Numbered from the stretch's first letter, positions 1-5,599 are shown. The stretch: 5,833 nucleotides of DNA from an uncultured Collinsella sp. (GCA_959596505.1 CAUFWM010000066.1:1-5833), one strand, 5' to 3'. Notes: a model not told the origin generated them from the letters alone. Numbers and translations: made by a program.

Positions 1-3
1 CAT
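1..3 (-). other. Possible start codon of the next gene downstream of upp
   Basis: The first three bases read ATG on the minus strand. A Shine-Dalgarno-like AGGTG lies 11 nt upstream of it, which is slightly long but acceptable spacing. No coding sequence is visible inside the window, so the product cannot be named. In related actinobacteria genes of the ATP synthase cluster are sometimes found near prmC/tsaC/upp, but that is only a guess from family context. Confidence 0.25.
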
Positions 4-105
4 CGGTTAATACGCACCTGTTCGTTTTCTTAAGACCTTCTTTATGCCGCAGGTAGGTAATACGTTTTTTCGCGAACCCCTCTGGGCTAAACGTCCGCTA
101 ACAGG

Positions 106-129
106 GGCGAGCGCGGTCGCCTTTTATTT
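106..129 (+). terminator. Weak terminator-like hairpin read on the plus strand
   Basis: GGCGA (106-110) pairs with TCGCC (117-121) around a 6-nt loop and is followed by TTTTATTT. This is the geometry of a small intrinsic terminator for plus-strand transcription. No plus-strand gene is visible to its left, and for upp transcription (minus strand) the T-run is on the wrong side. It may be chance. Confidence 0.2.
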
Positions 130-183
130 GTCCGCGCGCACCGTTTCTTCGTATTTTCGACGTTAGCCGGTTTGGCCCAGAGA

Positions 184-831
184 CTACAGCGTGCCGTAGA
201 TGCGGTCGCCGGCATCGCCCAAGCCGGGGACGATGTAGGCGGCCTCGTTGAGGTGGTCGTCGATGGCGCAGGTATAGATATGCACGTCGGGGTCTTTCTC
301 GGTCAGCGACTTGAGGCCCTCGGGGGCCGCGACGATGCACAGCATGCGGATGTCCTTGACACCGCGCTCGCGCAGATAGCTGATAGCCATCTCGGCAGAA
401 CCGCCCGTGGCGAGCATGGGATCGACGACCAGGCAGATACGCTGGTCGATATCCTTGGGCATCTTGCAGTAATACTCATGCGGCTCGTGGGTGACCTCGT
501 CGCGCTCCATGCCAATGTGGCCCACGCGGGCAGAGGGCACCAGGTCGAGGATGCCATCGACCATTCCAAGGCCCGCGCGCAAAATGGGGACGATGGCGAG
601 CTTCTTGCCGGCAAGCTGCTTAAACGTGGCAGTGGTGATGGGAGTCTCGACTTCGACATCCTCCATGGGCAGGTCGCGCATGGCCTCGTAGCCGTCAAAA
701 AGCGCGAGCTCGCGTACGAGTTGGCGGAACTGGTTGGTGCCGGTCGACTTATCGCGCAGGATCGACAACTTGTGCTGGACGAGCGGATGGTCGACAAGCG
801 TCACGCGGGACGCATCGTAGGTAACGGTCAT
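184..831 (-). CDS. upp: Uracil phosphoribosyltransferase
   Basis: This enzyme converts uracil and PRPP to UMP and pyrophosphate in cytosolic pyrimidine salvage. The 215-residue product is close to the usual 208-210. Visible family features are the HPLVQHKL stretch near the N-terminus (residues 15-22), PILRAGLGM (82-90), the PRPP-binding loop VVDPMLATGGS (135-145) and the uracil-binding C-terminal segment YIVPGLGDAGDRIYG (199-213). The frame stays open upstream to an ATG at 909, but that start has no ribosome binding site and would add 26 unconserved residues. The ATG at 831 follows AAAGGGG with a 9-nt spacer, so it was chosen. The gene lies 122 nt after glpK in the same direction, with no obvious terminator between them, so it may be co-transcribed. 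All motifs are intact and identity is secure. Confidence 0.97.
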   Translation of the reverse strand: MTVTYDASRVTLVDHPLVQHKLSILRDKSTGTNQFRQLVRELALFDGYEAMRDLPMEDVEVETPITTATFKQLAGKKLAIVPILRAGLGMVDGILDLVPSARVGHIGMERDEVTHEPHEYYCKMPKDIDQRICLVVDPMLATGGSAEMAISYLRERGVKDIRMLCIVAAPEGLKSLTEKDPDVHIYTCAIDDHLNEAAYIVPGLGDAGDRIYGTL

Positions 832-840
832 GGGTTGATG

Positions 841-847
841 CCCCTTT
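841..847 (-). promoter_or_regulatory. Ribosome binding site deciding the upp start
   Basis: AAAGGGG on the minus strand, 9 nt before the ATG at 831. The alternative in-frame ATG at 909 lacks any comparable purine-rich sequence, so this site fixes the start of upp. Confidence 0.75.
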
Positions 848-953
848 CGTTGCGGCCGCAAAACGACCTTGCTGACATGACGCACAGCGATGTTGCCGCC
901 GCCCGCCATGCATAAGTTTAGCGGTTTGTTGTATCGAACGCTCCGTCACAACC

Positions 954-2495
954 CTACTGAGTGGTGCTGAGCGAACGCCTGACCGCATCGTGCCAACCGT
1001 CCAGGTTGTGCTCGCGACGCTCAACGGACATATGGGGGTGGAACGTCTTAACGATCTGGGCGTTTTGCTCCAGCTCCTCCAGATCCTCCCAATACCCAAC
1101 CGCAAGACCCGCCAAGTACGCGGCACCGATTGCCGTGGTCTCCACCGACTCACATTGCAGCACGGGGATATCCAGCAAGTCTGCCTGGAACTGCATGATG
1201 AACTCGTTGCGCGAGGCGCCGCCATCGACGGACAGGCGCTCGATCGAAAGACCCACGTCCTGCTCCATGGCACGCAGCACGTCATAGCTCTGATAGGCCA
1301 TGGACTCGCAAGCGGCACGCACGATGGTCGCGCGACTCGAGGCGCCGGTCAGACCGCATACGATGCCGCGGGCGTGCGCGTCCCACCAAGGTGCACCCAA
1401 GCCCGCAAAAGCGGGGACAAAGTAGCATCCCTCGTTATCGCCGATCGAGGAGGCGAGCCGTGCCGATTCGGATACGTTGGAGATAACGCCCATGTTGTCG
1501 CGCAGCCAGTTCATCGTTGAGCCGGCGGCAAAAATAGAACCCTCGAGCGCATAGCTGACCTTGCCGTCCGCAGCGATACCGATGGTGGAGACCAGGCCAT
1601 TCTTGGATTCGACGATCTCGTCGCCGGTATTCATGAGCATAAAGCAGCCCGTGCCATAGGTGTTTTTGGTCTGGCCGGGATGGAAGCAGCAGTGACCGAA
1701 CAGCGACGCCTGCTGGTCGCCCGCCACACCCATGATGGGCGGCATGTTGGTCATGATGTCGCTCGCGACGTGACCGTAGTCACCGGAGCTCCAACGGACC
1801 TCGGGCATCATGGCACGCGGGATGTCGAAGAGAGCCAGCAGGTCATCGTCCCAGTCCAGCGTATGAATATTGAAGAGCGCTGTGCGGCTGGCATTGGTGT
1901 AGTCGGTGGCAAAGGTTTGACCGCCGGTGAGGTTGTAGATGAGCCAGGTGTCGATGGTGCCAAACATAAGGTCGCCCGCCGCCGCGCTCTCGCGCGCGCC
2001 GTCGACGTTGTCGAGAATCCATTGCACCTTGGAGGCCGAGAAATACGGGTCGAGCGTAAGGCCGGTGCGGGAACGCACCAGCTCCTCGCAGCCCTGCTCG
2101 GCCAGTTTATCGATTGTCGAGGCGGTGCGGCGACACTGCCACACGATGGCGTTGTAGATAGGCTGGCCACTCACGCGGTCCCATACCACCGTGGTCTCGC
2201 GCTGGTTGGAGATACCGATGGCGGCGATGCGATCGGAATGGATGCCGCTCTTAAACTGGACCTCCATCATCACGCCGATCTGGCTGGCAAGCACCTCCGT
2301 GGGATCCTGCTCCACCCAGCCGGGGCGCGGGAAGCTGGTTTTGACGCTACGACGTGCCTGGGCGACAATGCAGCCGTACTCGTCGACGATGGTCGCGAGC
2401 ACCGAGGTGGTGCCGCAGTCGAGCGCCATGATGTAGGAACCGCCAAAGTTAAACGAGGCATCTTCCATGCCCAGGCTGCCCAGATTCAACGACAT
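954..2495 (-). CDS. glpK: Glycerol kinase (FGGY family), with variant nucleotide-loop residues
   Basis: This enzyme phosphorylates glycerol to sn-glycerol 3-phosphate with ATP in the cytosol. The product is 513 residues (family about 500). The glycerol-contact residues known from the E. coli enzyme are in place: R99-E100 in NQRETT, W119, Y151, D260-Q261 and F285 in GTGCFMLMNTG. FGGY signature 1 is present at 151-163 (YFSASKVQWILDN). The N-terminal phosphate loop reads ALDCGTTSVLA: Cys27 replaces the usual Gln, and Leu33 replaces the Arg that contacts ADP in E. coli. FGGY signature 2 (377-398) is also degenerate. The loop that carries the HPr-phosphorylated His in Firmicutes enzymes has no matching His (about 240-252). 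The start at 2495 has AGAAAGG 8 nt upstream, overlapping the tsaC stop 13 nt away, which implies coupling. No glpF or glpD is adjacent. A glycerol-like substrate is very likely; altered kinetics is inference. Confidence 0.93.
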   Translation of the reverse strand: MSLNLGSLGMEDASFNFGGSYIMALDCGTTSVLATIVDEYGCIVAQARRSVKTSFPRPGWVEQDPTEVLASQIGVMMEVQFKSGIHSDRIAAIGISNQRETTVVWDRVSGQPIYNAIVWQCRRTASTIDKLAEQGCEELVRSRTGLTLDPYFSASKVQWILDNVDGARESAAAGDLMFGTIDTWLIYNLTGGQTFATDYTNASRTALFNIHTLDWDDDLLALFDIPRAMMPEVRWSSGDYGHVASDIMTNMPPIMGVAGDQQASLFGHCCFHPGQTKNTYGTGCFMLMNTGDEIVESKNGLVSTIGIAADGKVSYALEGSIFAAGSTMNWLRDNMGVISNVSESARLASSIGDNEGCYFVPAFAGLGAPWWDAHARGIVCGLTGASSRATIVRAACESMAYQSYDVLRAMEQDVGLSIERLSVDGGASRNEFIMQFQADLLDIPVLQCESVETTAIGAAYLAGLAVGYWEDLEELEQNAQIVKTFHPHMSVERREHNLDGWHDAVRRSLSTTQ

Positions 2496-2508
2496 CGCTT
2501 ACACCTTT

Positions 2509-3252
2509 CTATTGCATCGGGTCGGACAGAACCCGCTCGATCTCTGATGCGGGAAGTGCGCCTTGGCGCAGGATCTGAAGCTCGCCATGCTTAAACGTCA
2601 CGATGGTCGAAGCGTCGCGGCACGGGGTCTCGCCCGCGTCGACGGCCAGATCAACCCCCTCCAGAATACGGTCCTCAACGTCGGCAAAGCTTGCCGGCGC
2701 GGGCGTGCCATGCGTATTGGCGCTGGTGCAGGCAAGAGGGCTGCCGCAGGCGCGGATGAGCGCTTGCACCACGGGCGAGGCCGAAGCGCGAAGTGCCACC
2801 GTGTCGTCGGCGGCGCGCATAAAGGTCGGCACGCAGGGGGCCGCCTTGACCACGATAGTCAGGGCACCCGGCCAGCATCGTCGGGCGAGCACGCGGGCCT
2901 CATGAGGGATATCCACGCCATAGCGATCGAGTGCCTCGGCATCATCAACCAGCCAGGCGACCGTTTGCGTGAGCTCGCGCTGCTTGAGGGTAAAGATACG
3001 ACGATAGCCGGTACCGAGTGCGGGGACCGCGGCGCCGTTGACGGTGACCTGCGGATCGCGCGGCCACGGCAGAGGTTCACTTGTATCTTGTGGAACGGCA
3101 TCCGAGAAGACGTTGACTGCCACGGCGACACCGTAGACCGTCTCGGTTGGAATAAGCGCCAGGCCACCGCGACCGAGTAGCTCGGCCGTACGCTCGACGG
3201 CGAGCCGATGCGGCTCACGCGTTCCCTCGAATACCCGATAGACCGTCTGCAT
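2509..3252 (-). CDS. tsaC: L-threonylcarbamoyladenylate synthase (TsaC/YrdC/Sua5 family)
   Basis: This enzyme makes threonylcarbamoyl-AMP from threonine, bicarbonate and ATP, the first step of t6A modification at A37 of ANN-decoding tRNAs. The 247-residue product shows GGLALIPTETVYGVA (29-43), the K-x-R pair (K90, R92), CWPGALTIVV (126-135), S177 and N179 in TSANTHGTPAP, STIVTF (215-220) and ILRQGAL (227-233). The K/R/S/N set expected for activity is therefore complete. Two oddities are seen. About 28 extra residues, including a Pro-rich stretch, lie between the PTETVYG motif and K90. The usual KxRPxxxPL reads KQRELTQTV, without its prolines. There is no C-terminal Sua5 extension. The ATG at 3252 has TAAGGGG upstream, with an 11-nt spacer. 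The gene follows hicB after 134 nt and is 13 nt from glpK. Confidence 0.92.
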   Translation of the reverse strand: MQTVYRVFEGTREPHRLAVERTAELLGRGGLALIPTETVYGVAVAVNVFSDAVPQDTSEPLPWPRDPQVTVNGAAVPALGTGYRRIFTLKQRELTQTVAWLVDDAEALDRYGVDIPHEARVLARRCWPGALTIVVKAAPCVPTFMRAADDTVALRASASPVVQALIRACGSPLACTSANTHGTPAPASFADVEDRILEGVDLAVDAGETPCRDASTIVTFKHGELQILRQGALPASEIERVLSDPMQ

Positions 3253-3269
3253 GTGTATGCCAGCCCCTT

Positions 3270-3340
3270 ACGCTCTGGTGCAAGTTTATTTACTGTGGGG
3301 CATTCTCGCACGAAACGTTCAACCTATTTGCCCAGAGCGC
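3270..3340 (-). promoter_or_regulatory. Leader hairpin next to the tsaC ribosome binding site
   Basis: In the minus-strand RNA, bases 3340-3328 pair with 3283-3270. The stem has 13 base pairs (one G-U at the base) with a single bulged A at 3279 and a loop of about 44 nt. Both arms lie wholly in the hicB-tsaC gap, and the 3' arm ends at the first base of the TAAGGGG ribosome binding site of tsaC. It is not followed by a U-run, so it is not an intrinsic terminator. A role in RNA processing, stability or translation of tsaC is inference. Confidence 0.45.
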
Positions 3341-3386
3341 ATGTTGGTTTGGTGAGCGGCTCTAGTAGTCGGTGAAAGTGAGGGGG

Positions 3387-3833
3387 TTATTGGACTGCGA
3401 CGAACTTCTTTGGCCTGCCGGCGTGGCGTTCTTGGGCGGCGTAGCGCTCGATGCTGTCTATCGTTATCATCCGACGGCCGTCGACGAGTTCAACATCGAG
3501 CTTTCCTGCTTTGACCAGCGCGGTAATCCGCGAAGCGGAGACTTTGAGGTCCAGCGCTGCGTCTTTAAATGTTCGGCACGCCGCTTCCCGAGCGTCCTCG
3601 TGGTCGATTTCGACTGAAAGGGCCACGACCTCGGCCGAGCGTTCGTACCCTGCCGGAGTCAAACCGTTGTTGAGGTCGTCGGCCAAAAACGCCATCAGTG
3701 CCTCGGTGGCATGGGCAATCGCTTCTTCGCGCGTGTCGCCATCGGCAAAGGTGCCAGGAATCTGCGGGAAGCTAGCGCAGTAACCGTCGTCTTCTTTTAT
3801 GAGAACGCAGTCATAGGTAAATCGCTGCCTCAT
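3387..3833 (-). CDS. hicB: HicB-family antitoxin with C-terminal HTH domain
   Basis: This is the antitoxin that binds and blocks HicA and usually represses its own operon. The 148-residue product has the HicB partial RNase H-like domain at about residues 4-50: YDCVLIKEDDGYCASFPQIP followed by GTFADGDTREEAIAHATEAL. A linker follows (about 55-90). The C-terminal segment (about 91-132, ALDLKVSASRITALVKAGKL then VDGRRMITIDSIERY) resembles a MerR/excisionase-type helix-turn-helix, and the tail is basic (GRPKK). Canonical HicBs more often carry a ribbon-helix-helix or Xre-type domain. An in-frame ATG at 3878 lies inside hicA and lacks support; the ATG at 3833 follows GGAGG with 4-nt spacing, just after the hicA stop 11 nt away. 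Codon use is intermediate between hicA and the housekeeping genes. The HicB call is firm; the HTH class is by eye. Confidence 0.88.
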   Translation of the reverse strand: MRQRFTYDCVLIKEDDGYCASFPQIPGTFADGDTREEAIAHATEALMAFLADDLNNGLTPAGYERSAEVVALSVEIDHEDAREAACRTFKDAALDLKVSASRITALVKAGKLDVELVDGRRMITIDSIERYAAQERHAGRPKKFVAVQ

Positions 3834-3844
3834 TTTGCCTCCAA

Positions 3845-4030
3845 CTACCATCCAGCTTGGCGACGAATACTTGCCCACGTGCCCTTCTTTGGTCGATCAC
3901 CACCAGAGCCGTTCACGGTGACAACGCGGTCACCAGAAACATACTTAGCATGACTACCGACTTGCGCGGCCTTCACGAATCCATCGTGCTTGAGTAGGGC
4001 AATGATTTCCCGAAAGGTAGGAGGTTGCAT
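3845..4030 (-). CDS. hicA: HicA-family mRNA interferase toxin
   Basis: This is the small toxin of a type II toxin-antitoxin pair; HicA proteins have a dsRNA-binding-like fold and cleave mRNA. The 61-residue product is the normal length. It shows the N-terminal helix TFREIIALLKHDGF (5-18), the catalytic His in VGSHAKY (H27), the strand VVTVNG (36-41) and the characteristic C-terminus KKGTWASIRRQAGW (48-61). The toxin therefore looks intact. The ATG at 4030 has AAGAGG 7 nt upstream. hicA precedes hicB, the common order, with 11 nt between them. Third-position GC is 29 of 61 codons (48%), against about 85% in the start of glpK, which suggests acquisition from elsewhere. It lies 68 nt after prmC behind its own AT-rich promoter. 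Confidence 0.9.
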   Translation of the reverse strand: MQPPTFREIIALLKHDGFVKAAQVGSHAKYVSGDRVVTVNGSGGDRPKKGTWASIRRQAGW

Positions 4031-4054
4031 GGGCCGACCTCTTTCAGCCGTCCT

Positions 4055-4076
4055 AATTATAAACTAATTTATAATT
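4055..4076. promoter_or_regulatory. Perfect inverted repeat, probable hicAB operator
   Basis: AATTATAAA (4055-4063) and TTTATAATT (4068-4076) are a perfect 9-bp inverted repeat around the spacer CTAA. The repeat covers the -10 box of the hicA promoter. HicB antitoxins are known to bind operators in their own promoter through their C-terminal DNA-binding domain, so this is the best candidate site. Binding itself is inference. Confidence 0.55.
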
Positions 4077-4084
4077 TTTGCTAA
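4056..4084 (-). promoter_or_regulatory. hicAB promoter
   Basis: On the minus strand there is a TTAGCA -35 box (4084-4079; 4 of 6 matches), a 17-bp spacer and a perfect TATAAT -10 box (4061-4056). Transcription would start near 4048, about 18 nt before the hicA start codon, which leaves room for the AAGAGG ribosome binding site. The surrounding 4051-4098 is about 17% GC. Confidence 0.55.
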
Positions 4085-4105
4085 CCAGTTAATAAATATT
4101 ACTGG
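4085..4105. repeat. AT-rich imperfect inverted repeat over the prmC stop
   Basis: CCAGT plus AAT (4085-4093, with one bulged T) pairs with ATT plus ACTGG (4098-4105), spanning the prmC stop codon at 4099-4101. As RNA from prmC it would be a weak 8-bp stem not followed by a U-run, so it is at best a poor terminator. It adjoins the -35 box of hicA. Confidence 0.25.
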
Positions 4106-5349
4106 CGCTGTTTGGGCTCGGTGACGATGGCTCGGACGATGCGGGGACGATCGGTGAGGTCGCGGACGATGCGCACGTCCGAGAGACCCGCCTGGCGACA
4201 GAGCTCGGCCGCGGCATCGAGGGCGCCCTCGTAGAGCTCGCAGGCAAACAGGCCGCCGGCGCGCAGCATATAGGGCGCCGCATTGAGCAGGCGGCGGAAG
4301 ATATCGAGGCCGTCGGCGCCGCCCTCGAGCGCTAAATCGGGCTCGAAGTCCTTGACCTCGTGCGGCAGCGAGCGCATGACGTCAGTCGGAATGTAAGGCG
4401 GGTTGGAGACGAGCACGTCGAAGGTGCCCCATTCCTCGCGGGGGATAGAGCTCACCAGGTTTGTGAGGCTGAAGGCGACCTCATCGGACGTAAGCCCGAG
4501 CGCGTCGCGGTTTTTGGTGGCCAGGTCAATGGCACGCGGTTCGATATCGGTAGCGGTGCAGGTGACATGGCCGCGGCGCTCCCAGGCAAGGGAAAGCGAG
4601 ATGCAGCCCGTGCCGCAGCCGACCTCGAGAACGCGGGCGATACGGGGCTCGACCGGAGCGGGCGCGGCGGCATCCTCCGTCAGAGACGCCTCGTGGTCGG
4701 CGCCTTCGATGGCGATGCCGTATTCGTCGAGCTCGGGCTCGGCGGCTTCCGCGGCTTCGGCTTCTGCTATCTGCGTGGCGGCTTCCTCGGCCTCGCGGTC
4801 GGCCAGTTCCTCGGCATAGGCACGGCTGCCCAGTACGTCGCCACCCAGCGCAGCCTCATCGGCAGCCGTGAGGTTAGCGGCACGGCGCTCGGCCGTCGCT
4901 CGCTCGTCGGCCAATGCGGCTTCGACTTTGCGCGCTTGCTCGACCTCGTCGTTCCAGGGCAGCTCAACGCGCTGACGGGCGGCAGCCTCGGGGCTCAGCA
5001 CCTCGGCATCCAGATAATTGAGGACTTCCTCGACGAGCATCTCGGTCTCGGGACGCGGAATGAGTACGCCGGGGGCGCACGCGACGTCGATCATGCGGAA
5101 CTGCGTGCTGCCGGTGATGTACTGCAGCGGCTCGCCCTTGGCGCGGCGGACGACCGCCGCGTGCATGGTCTCGAGCTGCGCCGCATCGAGCGTCTCGTCC
5201 ATACGCATATATAAGTCAATGCGCGCCAGACCCGTGGCTGCGCACAGCAGCCACTCGGCAGAAAGTCGGGGGTGTTCCTCGCCGCGCTCGGCCAGGTACT
5301 CCTTGGTCCACTCGAGACAACGCTTGATGGTCCAGATCTCGTTTGCCAT
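4099..5349 (-). CDS. prmC: Peptide chain release factor N5-glutamine methyltransferase with large insertion
   Basis: This SAM-dependent enzyme methylates the Gln of the GGQ motif in release factors RF1 and RF2, improving translation termination. The N-terminal helical domain (about 1-105) ends with GEPLQYITGSTQF (72-84) and PRPETEMLVEEVL (98-110). The Rossmann methyltransferase domain starts at about 238 with SAM motif I (LEVGCGTGCISL, 241-252). The catalytic NPPY is at 316-319 and LALEGGADGLD at 339-349. The product is 416 residues against about 280-300 for the family. The excess is an Ala/Glu-rich, acidic, probably helical or disordered insertion at about 116-236, exactly between the two domains. 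The frame is open to an ATG at 5424, but the ATG at 5349 has GGGGAGGG just upstream and starts with a PrmC-like sequence. No prfA precedes it in the window. Confidence 0.93.
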   Translation of the reverse strand: MANEIWTIKRCLEWTKEYLAERGEEHPRLSAEWLLCAATGLARIDLYMRMDETLDAAQLETMHAAVVRRAKGEPLQYITGSTQFRMIDVACAPGVLIPRPETEMLVEEVLNYLDAEVLSPEAAARQRVELPWNDEVEQARKVEAALADERATAERRAANLTAADEAALGGDVLGSRAYAEELADREAEEAATQIAEAEAAEAAEPELDEYGIAIEGADHEASLTEDAAAPAPVEPRIARVLEVGCGTGCISLSLAWERRGHVTCTATDIEPRAIDLATKNRDALGLTSDEVAFSLTNLVSSIPREEWGTFDVLVSNPPYIPTDVMRSLPHEVKDFEPDLALEGGADGLDIFRRLLNAAPYMLRAGGLFACELYEGALDAAAELCRQAGLSDVRIVRDLTDRPRIVRAIVTEPKQRQ

Positions 5350-5351
5350 GG

Positions 5352-5362
5352 GGCCCTCCCCT
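5352..5362 (-). promoter_or_regulatory. Ribosome binding site deciding the prmC start
   Basis: A GAGGGGAGGG purine run on the minus strand, close upstream of the ATG at 5349. It favours this start over the in-frame ATG at 5424, which would add 25 residues outside the PrmC family. Confidence 0.6.
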
Positions 5363-5367
5363 CTTAA

Positions 5368-5381
5368 GCGCCGGGCGGCGC
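5368..5381 (-). promoter_or_regulatory. Small GC-only hairpin in the prmC leader
   Basis: GCGCC and GGCGC form a 5-bp stem with a 4-nt loop in the minus-strand RNA, a few nucleotides before the prmC ribosome binding site. If transcription starts near 5391 it would be in the 5' leader. Function is unknown; it could be a stability element or chance in GC-rich DNA. Confidence 0.25.
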
Positions 5382-5397
5382 GCGAATGTCGGAGCAG

Positions 5398-5424
5398 ATT
5401 GTAAGCGAGGCCAGCGCTTGGCAA
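5398..5424 (-). promoter_or_regulatory. Candidate prmC promoter
   Basis: On the minus strand TTGCCA (5424-5419; 5 of 6 matches to the -35 consensus) and TACAAT (5403-5398; 5 of 6 matches to -10) are separated by 15 bp, which is shorter than the preferred 16-18. The start would be near 5391, giving a leader of about 40 nt. It would drive prmC and, by read-through, the genes beyond. Confidence 0.4.
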
Positions 5425-5523
5425 GGGACGATTGAAGGCGATTATCGAGAATCAGCCCAGAATTTTGCACCGGGCTCGCTCAAAGTGTTCATTCGCCGAC
5501 GTCTAGATTTGCATTCGTCAAGC

Positions 5524-5545
5524 TTTTGGCAAGGTTGCCCCAAAA
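5524..5545. repeat. Interrupted palindrome around GGCAAGGTTGCC
   Basis: GGCAA (5528-5532) and TTGCC (5535-5539) form a perfect inverted repeat around GG, flanked by TTTT on the left and CCAAAA on the right, which extends the symmetry. The central gap is too short for an RNA hairpin loop, so a protein-binding site is more likely than a terminator. TTGGCAAGG also occurs at 5418-5426, and CTTGCC at 5568-5573. Confidence 0.35.
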
Positions 5546-5564
5546 CTAACCAATATCTAACCAA
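5546..5564. repeat. Tandem CTAACCAA repeats with 11-bp period
   Basis: CTAACCAA occurs at 5546-5553 and again at 5557-5564, separated by TAT. The 11-bp period places the copies on about the same face of the helix, as seen for cooperative binding by a regulator. The regulator is unknown. Confidence 0.4.
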
Positions 5565-5580
5565 ACGCTTGCCACATCAC

Positions 5581-5599
5581 TTGACGCGCAACGCGTCAA
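5581..5599. promoter_or_regulatory. Perfect 19-bp palindrome, probable operator
   Basis: TTGACGCG and CGCGTCAA are perfect 8-bp arms around CAA. Neither strand has a T-run after the repeat, so it is not an intrinsic terminator. It lies about 230 bp before prmC and about 160 bp before the possible plus-strand gene. A dimeric repressor (for example TetR-like) would fit its size, but the family cannot be told from the site. Confidence 0.45.

Noticed and set aside
832..909. Longer upp start at 909
   Set aside because: No ribosome binding site, and the added 26 residues do not belong to the family. The perfect TTGCGGCCGCAA palindrome at 850-861 in this stretch is just as likely chance in GC-rich DNA.
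172..915. Long plus-strand open frame over upp
   Set aside because: It is the antisense shadow of the certain upp gene, as expected in GC-rich DNA; the minus strand carries all family motifs.
1680..2594. 304-codon plus-strand open frame over glpK
   Set aside because: It is antisense to glpK, runs across its start into tsaC, and has no recognisable domain; explained by codon bias.
3834..3878. Longer hicB start at 3878 overlapping hicA
   Set aside because: The ATG at 3833 has a clear GGAGG site, and the product then begins at the usual point of the HicB domain.
4360..5214. 284-codon plus-strand open frame over prmC with Gly/Phe-rich residues
   Set aside because: It is antisense to prmC; the Gly/Phe-rich part mirrors the Ala/Glu-rich insertion on the other strand. 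No ribosome binding site or family match seen.
5546..5599. Short repeats as a CRISPR array
   Set aside because: The repeats are only 8 bp with a 3-bp spacer, occur twice, and no cas gene is present.
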